From Flavobacterium gawalongense (GTDB taxonomy: Bacteria; Bacteroidota; Bacteroidia; Flavobacteriales; Flavobacteriaceae): a stretch of 64,000 nt of DNA. Under the pieces are notes generated by a model that ran no database searches, was not told the origin of the DNA, and was given only the letters and a program-made list of their open reading frames with translations. The DNA lies in the NCBI RefSeq assembly GCF_007097265.1, contig NZ_VJZP01000008.1:79103-143102 (forward strand). Direction: 5' to 3'. This document shows positions 47,013 to 56,670 of the stretch, in pieces. Each line of letters starts with the position of its first letter. The first letter of the stretch is position 1. Both the position numbers and the translations under genes were made by a program.

Positions 47013-47723
47013 AAATAGTTATAATAAAATTCATTTCAATTATATTATAAAAGGAGACAAAGATTTCAAGTACGAACTATTACTTCAGCCTGAGCTAAAT
47101 TTTGCCACTCATCAGCTTCTGAATATTTATTTTATTCAGCCAAGTGAGCAGAATTATATAGAGAAGCGGGAAACATATGCTAAGAAGAGAAATATAAAAG
47201 AATATGTTTTGAATGCTGGTTTTATTATAAGAAAGCCTATTTCAAAAACATCTAGTATATACTTGTTGGGAAGTATAGGATCAATGATTATGGATAAGGA
47301 TGCGGAGAGACTTTCTAAAGGTTTTGCTTTTTCAAATGTTTTAGCCTTAGGTTTTTCTTTAAAAATGGATAAAATCACATTTGATATAAGGCCAAGTATT
47401 CGTCATGTTTCTAATGCAGGATTTCAAAGTCCAAACCTTGGTTTTAACACTAAGAATATTGAATTTGGTTTTTCTTTTCCGATTTAGATATTATTTTTAT
47501 TTATTGTATCTAATTTTTTGGGATTATACAATGAGAATTCCTCAATTGGAATATTGAAAAAAAAATGATTGTAAATCTTTGCGGAATTTTAAAATTAGTT
47601 AATGTTCCTGTAATTAGATATTTATTGAAAGTTTATATTATCAAAGTATCAAATTTTATATATTTACTAAATATTTGTTAAAGCACACTACTTTATTTTA
47701 GATCAAATTAAAACCCAGAAATA

Positions 47724-50003
47724 ATGGAAAAATTTATCAGGTCTTTCGTCTTTGTTTTTTTGATTACTATTTTATCAAATATAAGTGTTTATGCTAAAGA
47801 TAGTATTGGTAGTTATGGAAGTAAGAGTATTGGAATGGATTCTAATTACTTGTTTGCTTCTTTAGATTCTTTTTTTAATATTAAAGATACTTTAAAAAAT
47901 GGCAATCTGATAAATGAAAGTATAAATTTCGCTACTGCCCCACCAACCGTTACTACACCTATTTATCTATGTCAAAATAGTCCCGCAGTACCATTAACAG
48001 CGACTCCTTCGGCTGGAGGAACTTTTAGATGGTACGATGCACTAACATTAGGGAATGAATTTCCTTCTGCACCAATACCTTCAACAGCTACTGTAGGAAC
48101 GACATCGTATTATGTGAGTGAAACTGTCGGAGGTATTGAAAGCCCCCGTTCTAAAATTGATGTTATTGTGGTAGCCGATAATGGGGCAGTTATTTTACTT
48201 TTTAGGTGTGATCCTTCACAAGTTTTGCCAGCCGATAAAAATAGCTCCGTTATGTTTGATTGGGCAAATAATCCTTTGATTAATAATAATTCTTATAATT
48301 ATTCATACTCAATTCAGGGAGGTCCTATTGTCACTGGAAATACAACAGTATCACATCAACAAGTTTTTGGAATGTTGCCTGGGCAATCTGCAACATTAAC
48401 ATTATCGGCAGCAACATTTCCATGTGTCCCATCACAAACTATAACTTGTAATGTACCTTGTGGGAGTTCAACTATAACCCCTAATTTTCCTGTAATAGCA
48501 CCTTTTTGTTCAGGAACTTTAGCGCCAATTTTGTCAACTATATCGCCAAACGGAATTACAGGAACTTGGTCTCCAGCAATAATAAATAATACAACAAGCG
48601 GAAGTTATGTGTTTACTCCAAATCCAATATTATTTCCTTGTGCTACAACCCAAACACTACCGGTAACAGTTGTACCATTGGCAACACCAACTTTCACAAC
48701 TATTCCAGCCACTGTTTGTCAAAATGTATCCGCACCGACTTTACCATCAAGTTCTTCAAACGCCACACCAATAACTGGTACTTGGAGTCCTGCAACTGTT
48801 AATACATCTGTTTTGGGACCTGCTACTTATACTTTTACCCCCAATGCGGGTCAATGTGTTTCAAGTCCATCTACAACAGTAACTATTACTGTTAATCCAA
48901 ATATAACACCAACTTTTACAGCGGTTCCAGCTATTTGTTCCGGTACTGCACTTGCGGCTCTGCCAACAACTTCAAACAATGGATTCACGGGGACTTGGTC
49001 TCCGACCTTAAATAATACGGCTACTACAACCTATACTTTTACTCCAACTGCGGGACAATGTGCAACTACCACTACGATGACTATTTCGGTTACGCCAAAT
49101 GCTACTCCAACATTTACTGCGGTTCCTCCAATTTGTACAGGCACACCTTTGGCTCCTTTGCCAACAATTTCTAATAATGGTTATACAGGAACATGGTCTC
49201 CGGCCTTAAATAATACGGCTACCACAACCTATACTTTTACGCCGAATTCAGGTCAATGTGCAACTACAACTACTTTAACGATTACGGTGAATCTATTAAG
49301 AACGCCAACTTTTACCACTATTCCAACGACTGTTTGTGAAAATGATCCAGTACTGGTTTTGCCAACAAGTTCTTCGAATATTCCTGCAATAACGGGAGCA
49401 TGGAGTCCGGCAACTGTTGGTACTTCGATTTTAGGAACTAGTGATTATATCTTTACGCCCAATCCAGGGCAATGCGCTACAACAGTTACACAATCAATTG
49501 CAGTAAATCCTATTAATACTATTACAAGTATAAATTGGACTGTTACAGAGGCTTTTGTTGAAAATCAAGTGCTAACTGTTGTTGTAGTCGGTAATGGAGA
49601 AAATTTGTATCAATTAGATGATGGGCCGTTTCAGGAAAGTCCAGTATTCGAAAATGTTTCTTTGGGAACACATTCCATTACGGTACAGGATAAAAATGGT
49701 TGCAGTTCTTCAGTAACGGTGTATAATGTTTTGGTGATTGATTATCCTAGATTTTTTACGCCTAACAATGATAGCTATAATGATACTTGGAATATTTTTA
49801 GTTTACAGGCTCAATCCAATTCCAAAATTCTAATATTTGATCGTTATGGTAAACTTTTAAAGGAAATTAGACCGAGTGGTCCAGGTTGGGATGGAACGTA
49901 TATTGGACAACCAATGCCTGCAAATGATTATTGGTTCACTGTTGATTATACGGAACTAAACATTCCTAAAAAATTTAAGTCCCATTTTTCATTAAAAAGA
50001 TAA
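47724..50003 (+). CDS. Repeat-rich surface protein with type IX secretion type B sorting domain
   Basis: 759-aa secreted protein. Signal peptide MEKFIRSFVFVFLITILSNI then SVYA. Residues about 70-150 form a first Ig-like module (PIYLCQNSPAVPLTATPSAG). Several 65-75-residue Ig/PKD-like repeats follow, built on TPTFT..P..C and GTWSP...YTFTPN.GQC; the two at nt 48908-49102 and 49103-49297 are nearly identical. The last 85 residues (YPRFFTPNNDSYNDTWNI, ILIFDRYGKLLKEI, GWDGTYIGQPMPANDYWF) are the gliding-motility-type (CHU_C, type B) domain recognised by T9SS. It is probably surface-attached and adhesin-like; no PorP/SprF partner adjoins it. Confidence 0.88.
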   Translation: MEKFIRSFVFVFLITILSNISVYAKDSIGSYGSKSIGMDSNYLFASLDSFFNIKDTLKNGNLINESINFATAPPTVTTPIYLCQNSPAVPLTATPSAGGTFRWYDALTLGNEFPSAPIPSTATVGTTSYYVSETVGGIESPRSKIDVIVVADNGAVILLFRCDPSQVLPADKNSSVMFDWANNPLINNNSYNYSYSIQGGPIVTGNTTVSHQQVFGMLPGQSATLTLSAATFPCVPSQTITCNVPCGSSTITPNFPVIAPFCSGTLAPILSTISPNGITGTWSPAIINNTTSGSYVFTPNPILFPCATTQTLPVTVVPLATPTFTTIPATVCQNVSAPTLPSSSSNATPITGTWSPATVNTSVLGPATYTFTPNAGQCVSSPSTTVTITVNPNITPTFTAVPAICSGTALAALPTTSNNGFTGTWSPTLNNTATTTYTFTPTAGQCATTTTMTISVTPNATPTFTAVPPICTGTPLAPLPTISNNGYTGTWSPALNNTATTTYTFTPNSGQCATTTTLTITVNLLRTPTFTTIPTTVCENDPVLVLPTSSSNIPAITGAWSPATVGTSILGTSDYIFTPNPGQCATTVTQSIAVNPINTITSINWTVTEAFVENQVLTVVVVGNGENLYQLDDGPFQESPVFENVSLGTHSITVQDKNGCSSSVTVYNVLVIDYPRFFTPNNDSYNDTWNIFSLQAQSNSKILIFDRYGKLLKEIRPSGPGWDGTYIGQPMPANDYWFTVDYTELNIPKKFKSHFSLKR
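48908..49297 (+). repeat. Two near-identical 195-base tandem repeats in the T9SS protein gene
   Basis: Each encodes a 65-residue Ig-like unit (TPTFTAVP.IC...GTWSP.LNNTATTTYTFTP). They share long identical runs such as AATAATACGGCTAC, implying recent duplication or gene conversion. Confidence 0.75.
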
Positions 50004-50006
50004 AAT

Positions 50007-50039
50007 AAAAAAGCTTCCAGATATTTTGGAAGCTTTTTT
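50007..50039. terminator. Bidirectional hairpin terminator
   Basis: AAAAAAGCTTCCA pairs with TGGAAGCTTTTTT around a 7-base loop, between the T9SS protein gene and the convergent lgt. Confidence 0.92.
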
Positions 50040-50087
50040 ATTAATCCTGTATCGTTTTTTTAGGACTAGACAATATGGTAAAAGGGT

Positions 50088-51020
50088 TTAATGTTCTACT
50101 TTAACAGGCTTTTCGGCTGTAAAAATGAAATATAATCCTATTAGAATAAAAGGAATACTTAGCCATTGTCCTGTAGAAAGCAAACCTAACTCATTTTCAA
50201 AACCACCCTGACTTTCTTTTACGGATTCTACTACAATACGTACAGAAAATAAAAGGACTAGAAACATACCAAATAAATATCCAGATTTGAGTCTTGCTTC
50301 TGTTTTCCAATACAAGAAAAATAATATGGCAAATACAAAAATATAGCAAAATGCTTCATATAGTTGTGTAGGGTGTTTTGCAGGAACTTGTTCTAATAAT
50401 ACTGCAAACTTTGGATCAGTCGCAATAGCATGGTAAGCCTCGTTTGGATTCGCTATTTGAGTTGCATTGACAGCATCTCTTGGGCTAAATTTATCACGGA
50501 TAAATCGAATTCCAAATGCAGATGTCGTTTCTTTCCCTACAATCTCCGAATTGAAAAAATTTCCTAGTCTTACAAAAATAGCTCCGCTGGCAACAGGTAT
50601 AACGACTCTGTCTAAAATCCACAATTGAGGTCTTTTTAATATATTTTTACTATAAAAGTACATTGCAATTATTATTGATATAGCAGCACCATGACTCGCT
50701 AAACCCTGATAGCCTGTAAATTCAAAATTAGGAGAAAATCGAAATGGCAGAATTATTTCCATTAAATGATTGCGATAATATTCCCAATCATAAAAGAAAA
50801 CATGGCCCAAGCGTGCACCAATTAAAGTGGCAAGCACAGTCCAGATAAAAAGGGAATCTAATTTTTCTATGGATTCACCTTCACGCTCAAAGATGTTTTT
50901 CATAATGTACCAGCCTAATCCAAAAGCGATTACAAACATTAAGCTGTAATAACGAATTATGAAAAAACCTAAATCGATACCTTCTGATGGATTCCAAACG
51001 ATGTTTAAAGCGTGTGTCAT
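50088..51020 (-). CDS. lgt: Prolipoprotein diacylglyceryl transferase
   Basis: 310-aa inner-membrane enzyme with about seven helices that transfers diacylglycerol to the lipobox Cys of prolipoproteins, such as the lipoproteins at 46 and 1588. GYQGLASHGAAISIIIAMYF corresponds to the His-containing catalytic region, RLGNFFNSEIVGKETTSAFG is the Lgt signature, and HPTQLYEAFCYI is the conserved C-terminal block. It is longer than E. coli Lgt by a loop near residues 170-215. yidD lies 65 bases upstream on the same strand. Confidence 0.97.
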   Translation of the reverse strand: MTHALNIVWNPSEGIDLGFFIIRYYSLMFVIAFGLGWYIMKNIFEREGESIEKLDSLFIWTVLATLIGARLGHVFFYDWEYYRNHLMEIILPFRFSPNFEFTGYQGLASHGAAISIIIAMYFYSKNILKRPQLWILDRVVIPVASGAIFVRLGNFFNSEIVGKETTSAFGIRFIRDKFSPRDAVNATQIANPNEAYHAIATDPKFAVLLEQVPAKHPTQLYEAFCYIFVFAILFFLYWKTEARLKSGYLFGMFLVLLFSVRIVVESVKESQGGFENELGLLSTGQWLSIPFILIGLYFIFTAEKPVKVEH

Positions 51021-51085
51021 TATTGTTGAATTTTTTATTTGTTGTAAAAATAAAGATTTAAAGTAAATTTCGTATTTAAAAAAAG

Positions 51086-51334
51086 TTAATGTTTATGATT
51101 GCACTTTTTCTCGGGAACAGGATCGTAACCACTTTTTCCCCAAGGATGACAACTCATAATCCTTTTTATGCCTAAAAATCCACCATAAAATAATCCATGT
51201 GTTTGGAGTGCCTTTATCATATAAGAAGAGCAGGTAGGTTCAAATCTACACGCAGCAGGAGTAAAAGGTGATATTGCGGTTTGATAAAACCGAACAAGTA
51301 GCACAAATGGAAAAATAAGGATTCTTGATAGCAT
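51086..51334 (-). CDS. yidD: Membrane protein insertion efficiency factor YidD
   Basis: 82 aa, the usual size. An amphipathic start ([20 protein letters not shown]) precedes the Cys-rich core [16 protein letters not shown] and [20 protein letters not shown], diagnostic of YidD, which assists YidC in inserting inner-membrane proteins. The usual neighbours rnpA and yidC are absent here; instead it lies between lgt and cysS on the same strand. In my recollection a yidD/lgt or yidD/cysS neighbourhood is common in Flavobacteriia. Confidence 0.95.
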   Translation of the reverse strand: MLSRILIFPFVLLVRFYQTAISPFTPAACRFEPTCSSYMIKALQTHGLFYGGFLGIKRIMSCHPWGKSGYDPVPEKKCNHKH

Positions 51335-51408
51335 GATTTAGGTTTTCGGATTTAAAACTTCAATATTCAATTTTTTAGTTTTTTAATCTGTCCTTTGAAA
51401 TCTGTTGT

Positions 51409-52887
51409 CTAGATGCTAAAAGTTGTGCCTTCTTTTCCATCTTTCAATTGAATGCCTAAAGCAATCAATTGATCTCGAATCTGATCTGACATTGCGAAAT
51501 TTTTATTGTCTCTGGCTTGTTTTCGCATTTCAATTAACATATTTACAGTGCCTTCTAATTTGTCATTAGTACTGTCTGAAACTTTCTCATCTTCCAATCC
51601 TAGAACATCAAATACAAAACCATTAATTGTAGCAGTGAATGTTTTTAAGTCTTCGGCAGTTAGAATTTCTTTTCCTTCTTTTAATAGATTGATAAAGCGA
51701 ACTCCTTCGAACAATTGTGCAATCATGATAGGTGTGTTGAAATCATCATTCATCGCATCATAACACGATTGTTTCCAGCCGGCAATATCGATTGTAGAGT
51801 TTGGACTGGCAACTAAATCTTTTGCAGCATCTATTGCCTCCATTAATCTCTTGTATCCTTTTTCAGCTGCAACAATGGCATCGTCAGAGAAATCAAGAAT
51901 GCTTCTGTAATGTGCTTGAAGCATAAAAAATCGAGCTACTGATGCTGAGAAAGCTTTACTCAAAATACTATTTTCTCCTGTCAATATTTCTCTTGGTAAA
52001 ATATTGTTTCCAGTAGATTTAGCCATTTTTTTGCCGTTTAATGTCAGCATATTGGCATGCATCCAATAATTAACAGGCGTTTGTCCGGTGCAAGCTTCAT
52101 TTTGTGCAATCTCACATTCATGATGAGGGAATTTTAGATCCATTCCGCCTCCGTGAATATCAAAATGATTACCTAAATATTTGGTGCTCATGGCGGTACA
52201 TTCAAGGTGCCACCCCGGGAAGCCATCGCTCCATGGCGAAGGCCAACGCATAATATGTTGTGGTTCGGCTTTTTTCCAAAGCGCAAAATCCTGCGGATTT
52301 CTTTTGTCGCTTTGTCCGTCAAGATCACGCGTATTAGCAAGCATATCTTCAATATTTCGACCGCTTAATCTGCCATAGTGGTTGGTTTCATTGAATTTTA
52401 CCACATCAAAATAAACAGATCCATTCGCTTCATAGCCAATTCCTTTGTCAATAATAGTCTTGATAATTTCAATTTGCTCAATAATATGACCGGTTGCCGT
52501 TGGTTCAATACTTGGCGGTAAAAAGTTAAAAGCGTTCAAAATATCATGAAAATCTACCGTATAACGCTGCACCACTTCCATTGGTTCCAGTTGCTCCAGA
52601 CGTGCTTTTTTCGCAATTTTATCTTCCCCTTCATCAACGTCATCCACAATATGACCTACATCAGTGATGTTACGAACGTAACGGACTTTATAATCCAAAT
52701 GCAAAAAATACCTAAATATAACATCAAAAGACATGAAAGTCCTTACATTACCAAGATGTACATTACTGTAAACCGTTGGTCCACAAACATACATTCCAAC
52801 ATTGCCTTCATGAATAGGTGTAAATGTTTCTTTTTCTCCCGAAAGAGAATTGTATATTTTTAGAGTTTGACTTTTATATAATGGCAT
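51409..52887 (-). CDS. cysS: Cysteinyl-tRNA synthetase
   Basis: 492-aa class I synthetase that charges tRNA-Cys. The HIGH-type motif is in [20 protein letters not shown] (HLGN variant) and the KMSKS-type motif in [12 protein letters not shown]. The zinc ligands include Cys28 of CGPT, ECTAMS and [24 protein letters not shown] and [13 protein letters not shown] are family blocks. The C-terminal DALR helical domain starts near residue 340. It lies 74 bases upstream of yidD. Its upstream side carries an inverted pair of GC-rich repeats between it and folE. Confidence 0.97.
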   Translation of the reverse strand: MPLYKSQTLKIYNSLSGEKETFTPIHEGNVGMYVCGPTVYSNVHLGNVRTFMSFDVIFRYFLHLDYKVRYVRNITDVGHIVDDVDEGEDKIAKKARLEQLEPMEVVQRYTVDFHDILNAFNFLPPSIEPTATGHIIEQIEIIKTIIDKGIGYEANGSVYFDVVKFNETNHYGRLSGRNIEDMLANTRDLDGQSDKRNPQDFALWKKAEPQHIMRWPSPWSDGFPGWHLECTAMSTKYLGNHFDIHGGGMDLKFPHHECEIAQNEACTGQTPVNYWMHANMLTLNGKKMAKSTGNNILPREILTGENSILSKAFSASVARFFMLQAHYRSILDFSDDAIVAAEKGYKRLMEAIDAAKDLVASPNSTIDIAGWKQSCYDAMNDDFNTPIMIAQLFEGVRFINLLKEGKEILTAEDLKTFTATINGFVFDVLGLEDEKVSDSTNDKLEGTVNMLIEMRKQARDNKNFAMSDQIRDQLIALGIQLKDGKEGTTFSI

Positions 52888-52903
52888 TTGTGGTTTGTTG
52901 TTT

Positions 52904-53029
52904 CCCCCACCCCAGCCCTCCCCGAAGGGGAGGGAGCGGAGAGGTGAATGTGTTGTTAATAATTGTTATTTCCTTGTTCCAATCATACCAGACTCGGCTC
53001 CCTCTCCTTTGGAGAGGGTCGGGGAGAGG
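52904..53029. repeat. Inverted pair of REP-like palindromes between cysS and folE
   Basis: Left unit 52904-52936 is the reverse orientation of the unit; right unit 52998-53029 is forward (CCCTCTCC-TTT-GGAGAGGG plus a CGGGG tail). A 61-base spacer separates them. The right unit ends one base before the folE stop codon. Confidence 0.85.
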
Positions 53030-53030
53030 A

Positions 53031-53702
53031 CTAGAACTTCGTCTCTAATTTAATATAATCCAAAAATTCTCTACGAGTTTGATCTGTTTTGAATTTACCT
53101 CCAAATTCAGATGTAACTGTGCTGCTTTCAATATCGCTGATTCCTCTTGAATTTACGCAAAGATGTTTGGCGTCAATCACACAAGCCACATCTTCAGTGC
53201 CTAAAGCCATTTGTAATTCCTGAACAATTTGCATCGTTAAGCGTTCTTGTACCTGAGGTCTTTTGGCATAATATTCAACAATTCTGTTCATTTTAGAAAG
53301 TCCAATTACCCTTCCATTAGAAATATAAGCCACATGAGCTCTTCCTATAATCGGCAATAAATGATGTTCACAGGTAGAATAAACGATAATGTTTTTTTCA
53401 ACTAACATTTCGCCGTATTTATAGTTGTTGTCGAAAGTGGAAGCATTCGGTTTTTTTGCAGGGTTCAGACCTCCAAAAATTTCTTTTACAAACATTTTTG
53501 CAACACGATTGGGCGTGCCTTTTAAACTATCATCCGTCAAATCCATTCCAAGTGTAATCAGAATATTTTGAACGTCTTTTTTAATTTTTTCTATTTTTTC
53601 TTCATCTGAAATAGCAAATGCATCTTCTCGTAATGGATTTTTTGCACTTGTACTAATATGATTGTTTCCTATCTCGTCTTGAAATTCTTCGTTATTTATC
53701 AT
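53031..53702 (-). CDS. folE: GTP cyclohydrolase I
   Basis: 223 aa. It converts GTP to dihydroneopterin triphosphate, the first step of folate and queuosine-related synthesis. Zinc and active-site motifs are clear: YSTCEHHLLPIIGRAHVAYI (Cys-Glu-His-His), IVEYYAKRPQVQERLT and DAKHLCVNSRGI with the second zinc Cys. The N-terminal about 40 residues are an acidic extension beyond the core. It ends beside the repeat unit at 52998-53029. Its upstream gap of 239 bases holds only the terminator of the gene at 53942. Confidence 0.97.
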   Translation of the reverse strand: MINNEEFQDEIGNNHISTSAKNPLREDAFAISDEEKIEKIKKDVQNILITLGMDLTDDSLKGTPNRVAKMFVKEIFGGLNPAKKPNASTFDNNYKYGEMLVEKNIIVYSTCEHHLLPIIGRAHVAYISNGRVIGLSKMNRIVEYYAKRPQVQERLTMQIVQELQMALGTEDVACVIDAKHLCVNSRGISDIESSTVTSEFGGKFKTDQTRREFLDYIKLETKF

Positions 53703-53848
53703 TAAAAGGTACTATTATATTGGGTATGTAAATTTAAGCGGTAAAGATAATTAATAAAAACTAAAGAATTTCTATCGTTTATACTATTTAATGATGACTT
53801 TATAGCGATCATCGGCAAAGCAGGATTTTCTAATTACTTTAAAAAAAT

Positions 53849-53880
53849 AAAGGCAGTAACTTTTTGGTTGCTGCCTTTTG
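53849..53880 (-). terminator. Terminator of the aminotransferase gene
   Basis: AAAGGCAG-T-AAC pairs with GTT-G-CTGCCTTT; the A run at 53841-53850 gives the U run on the minus strand. It lies about 60 bases past the aminotransferase stop. Confidence 0.8.
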
Positions 53881-53941
53881 TAAAGTATTTGAAATCTTTT
53901 GGTTATCAATAGAATAATAAAAAGTGTTTTTTAAGTTGTAA

Positions 53942-55162
53942 TTATTCTACTTCAATTAACTTTTTTAATCGTGTGGAATTATAAACCGGAATTGCTTCTT
54001 TTAGAATCCGAACGGCGCTAATCAAATCTTCTTTTTTAAGAACATAAGCAATACGCACTTGGTTTAATCCCATTCCTGGAGTCGAATAAAAACCGGCAGC
54101 TGGAGCAACCATAACGGTTTCACCATTCAAATCATAACTTTCTAAAAGCCATTGTGCAAAATCATCCGTATTGTCAACAGGAAGTTGTGCAATACAATAA
54201 AAAGCAGCTTTAGGTTTGGTAACGATTACGCCTTCTATTTTATTTAATTCAGAAATTAAGGTGTCTCTTCGTTCTTTATATTCTGTAATTACTTCATCAA
54301 AATAACTTTGAGGGGTATCAATGGCCGCTTCGCAAGCTATTTGTTCAATCGTTGGAGGACACAAACGGGCTTGTGCAAATTTCATCGCTGCTGAAATTAC
54401 CTCTTTGTTTTTTGTAACCATACATCCAATTCTGGCGCCACACATACTGTAACGTTTGGATACAGAGTCGATCATGATAACATTTTGCTCGAGTCCCTCA
54501 AGATTCATTACCGAATAATGAATGTCTTCATCATATATAAATTCTCTGTATACTTCATCAGCAATCAAGAACAAATCGTATTGTTTAGCTAGTCTGCCCA
54601 ATTGTAAAATTTCTGATTCGGAATACAAATAACCAGTTGGGTTACTTGGATTGCAAATTAAAATTGCTTTGGTCTTTGGAGTGATTAGTTTTTCAAATTC
54701 TTCAATTGGAGGCAAAGTGAAGCCACTTTCAAAAACAGAATTTACGGGAACTACCGTTGCACCGGATTCTGCCGAAAAAGCACTGTAATTAGCATAAAAT
54801 GGTTCTGGAATAATAATTTCATCTCCCTGATCCATAATACTTCCTAAAGCGAATAAAAGTGCCTCAGACCCTCCTGTTGTTATCATGATGTCTTCAAAAG
54901 ATACTTTTACATCTTGATTGGTATAAAATTGAGCTAATTTTTTTCTATAACTTTCATAACCAGCAGAAGGTCCGTATTCAATAATAGTTAAATCAATATT
55001 TTTAATGGCTTTGATGGCCGCTTCTGGACTTTTTATATCGGGTTGACCTATATTCAAATGGTATACTTTATGACCCTTTTTCTTAGCCATTTCAGCAAAA
55101 GGAGCCAATTTTCGTATTGGTGATTCGGGCATTTGTTTGCCTCTGTTTGATATTTCTGGCAT
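53942..55162 (-). CDS. Class I/II pyridoxal-phosphate aminotransferase
   Basis: 406-aa fold-type I PLP enzyme resembling aspartate/aromatic aminotransferases. HVNIGQPD-like KVYHLNIGQPDIKSPEAAIK at the start, CNPSNPTGYLYSESE near residue 170, DEVYREFIY, and the PLP-lysine block IDSVSKRYSMCGARIG near 233-248 are typical of this group. The substrate, probably a 2-oxo acid with Asp, Glu or an aromatic amino acid, is not resolved by sequence. It diverges from the aspartyl-protease gene and has its own terminator. Confidence 0.92.
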   Translation of the reverse strand: MPEISNRGKQMPESPIRKLAPFAEMAKKKGHKVYHLNIGQPDIKSPEAAIKAIKNIDLTIIEYGPSAGYESYRKKLAQFYTNQDVKVSFEDIMITTGGSEALLFALGSIMDQGDEIIIPEPFYANYSAFSAESGATVVPVNSVFESGFTLPPIEEFEKLITPKTKAILICNPSNPTGYLYSESEILQLGRLAKQYDLFLIADEVYREFIYDEDIHYSVMNLEGLEQNVIMIDSVSKRYSMCGARIGCMVTKNKEVISAAMKFAQARLCPPTIEQIACEAAIDTPQSYFDEVITEYKERRDTLISELNKIEGVIVTKPKAAFYCIAQLPVDNTDDFAQWLLESYDLNGETVMVAPAAGFYSTPGMGLNQVRIAYVLKKEDLISAVRILKEAIPVYNSTRLKKLIEVE

Positions 55163-55287
55163 GATTTAATTATTGAAATGCAAATTTGCAATTTTTTTTT
55201 CAAACTTACTGCAATTAATAAGTCTATTTGGTGTCAAAAACGCATAATTATGTTGTATTTTCAGTAACTTTATACAAATAATTTTTG

Positions 55288-56616
55288 ATGAAAAAGGTAA
55301 TTATTTTATTTTTTCTTCTTTTCAGCTCCTTGACTATTTTAGCACAAGATGGCTTTGAATTTAGTAAAGAGGTTGATAAAGTGACTATTCCCTTCAAATT
55401 CATTAATAATTTAATTTTTATTCCCATCAAGGTCAACGGTGTAGAATTAAACTTTTTGTTAGATTCTGGTGTTGAAGAGACTATTCTGTTTAGTTTGGAA
55501 GATAAAAAAGAAATTGAATTTTCTAATGTCGAAAAAATCACTTTGCGTGGGTTAGGAAGTGAAGATGCCATCGAAGGATTGAAATCGACTAATAATATCT
55601 TGGAAATAGGAGCGTTGAAATCCAAAAATCACTTATTATATATTGTTTTGGATCAGGAATTTAACTTGTCTTCTCATGTAGGAATTCCAGTGAACGGAAT
55701 TATTGGATATCAGTTTTTTAAAAATAATCTGATTGAAATCAATTACGAAAAAAAGAGAGTAATCGTTCACAGGGATATTGAAAAAAATAGAAATAAAATA
55801 GAGGAAAAATTCGAAAAGGTTGCTATTACGATTGAACGACTAAAACCGTATATAATAAATACTATAGCTATAGATTCTGTTGAGTTTCCTGTCAAATTAT
55901 TAATCGATATCGGCAATAGTGATGCACTTTGGCTTTTTGAAAATCGTTCCGAATTAGTAAAAATTCCTGCTAAAAATTTTGAGGATTATTTGGGGCAGGG
56001 ATTTAGTGGAGACATAGAGGGAAGAAGAGCAAAAATTTCAAAATTTCAAATGTCGAAATTTGAATTTCATAATCCACTTGTTGCTTTCCCTGATTCCAGT
56101 TCAATACGAAATGTAAAAATGGTTCTTGGCAGAATGGGTTCAGTTGGAGGTGAAATTTTAAGAAGATTTTCAGTTGTTTTTGATTATACTAATGGTTTTT
56201 TTTATTTAAAGAAAAACAAAGAATATTACTCGCCGTTTAATTATAATAAAAGCGGAGTTGAAGTTCAACACCATGGTATGCAATGGGTACAAGAAACGGT
56301 TTCTCTTAAGACGGTTCCTACGGTGACAGTAGATGACCCTTTTAAATCAAATAGTAACAGTAGCGATTTTAAATATAAATTTATTTTAAAACCTATTTAT
56401 GAAATTACTAACGTTAGAAAAAATTCACCTGCAGCAAATAGCGGTTTACAAAAAGGGGACGTAATTATTTTAATTAACAAAAATCCCGGATATAAATATT
56501 CTTTGCAGGAAATTAATTCCCTCTTTAAATCGGAAGAAGAAAATTGGATTACATTAGAAATTCTAAGAAATGGTCAAATCCATAAAATTAAGTTTCAGCT
56601 ACAAAATATTTTATAA
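55288..56616 (+). CDS. Secreted retropepsin-like aspartyl protease with PDZ domain
   Basis: 442 aa. Signal peptide MKKVIILFFLLFSSLTILAQ; the ATG at 55288 is preferred over the TTG before it. Two aspartyl-protease halves follow: the first has LNFLLDSGVEETILFS (Asp-Ser-Gly near residue 57), the second VKLLIDIGNSDALWLF (Asp-Ile-Gly near 208), where Ile replaces the usual Thr/Ser. A PDZ domain covers about 355-435 (NVRKNSPAANSGLQKGDVII). It probably acts in the periplasm. The family is widespread in Bacteroidota with unknown substrates. Confidence 0.85.
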   Translation: MKKVIILFFLLFSSLTILAQDGFEFSKEVDKVTIPFKFINNLIFIPIKVNGVELNFLLDSGVEETILFSLEDKKEIEFSNVEKITLRGLGSEDAIEGLKSTNNILEIGALKSKNHLLYIVLDQEFNLSSHVGIPVNGIIGYQFFKNNLIEINYEKKRVIVHRDIEKNRNKIEEKFEKVAITIERLKPYIINTIAIDSVEFPVKLLIDIGNSDALWLFENRSELVKIPAKNFEDYLGQGFSGDIEGRRAKISKFQMSKFEFHNPLVAFPDSSSIRNVKMVLGRMGSVGGEILRRFSVVFDYTNGFFYLKKNKEYYSPFNYNKSGVEVQHHGMQWVQETVSLKTVPTVTVDDPFKSNSNSSDFKYKFILKPIYEITNVRKNSPAANSGLQKGDVIILINKNPGYKYSLQEINSLFKSEEENWITLEILRNGQIHKIKFQLQNIL

Positions 56617-56619
56617 AAA

Positions 56620-56650
56620 AAGCGCTTCTTGAATGATTCAAAAAGTGCTT
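56620..56650 (-). terminator. Terminator of the DUF1573 gene
   Basis: AAGCGCTTCTTGAA pairs with TTCAAAAAGTGCTT around TGA with two mismatches; the A run at 56615-56620 is a U run on the minus strand. Confidence 0.75.
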
Positions 56651-56670
56651 AATCTTATTTTAAATAGACT

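Larger units (their letters stand above)
46632..47487 (+). pseudogene. Broken acyloxyacyl hydrolase (PagL-like lipid A deacylase)
   Basis: Remains of an outer-membrane lipid A deacylase-like gene spread over three frames. Frame 1 (46632) gives the signal peptide MYKRAVFIFTIIFS. Frame 2 (about 46673-46781) gives KTELGFYYGFGNEIKKSDFS. Frame 3 (47013-47487) gives the main barrel, including RHVSNAGFQSPNLGFNT, whose His-Ser pair matches the PagL catalytic motif, and a final FGFSFPI. The first break is a one-base shift near a T run at about 46665-46670. The second is a 231-bp insertion at 46782-47012. The C-terminal part is an open frame of over 150 codons but has no start or signal of its own. Confidence 0.8.
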
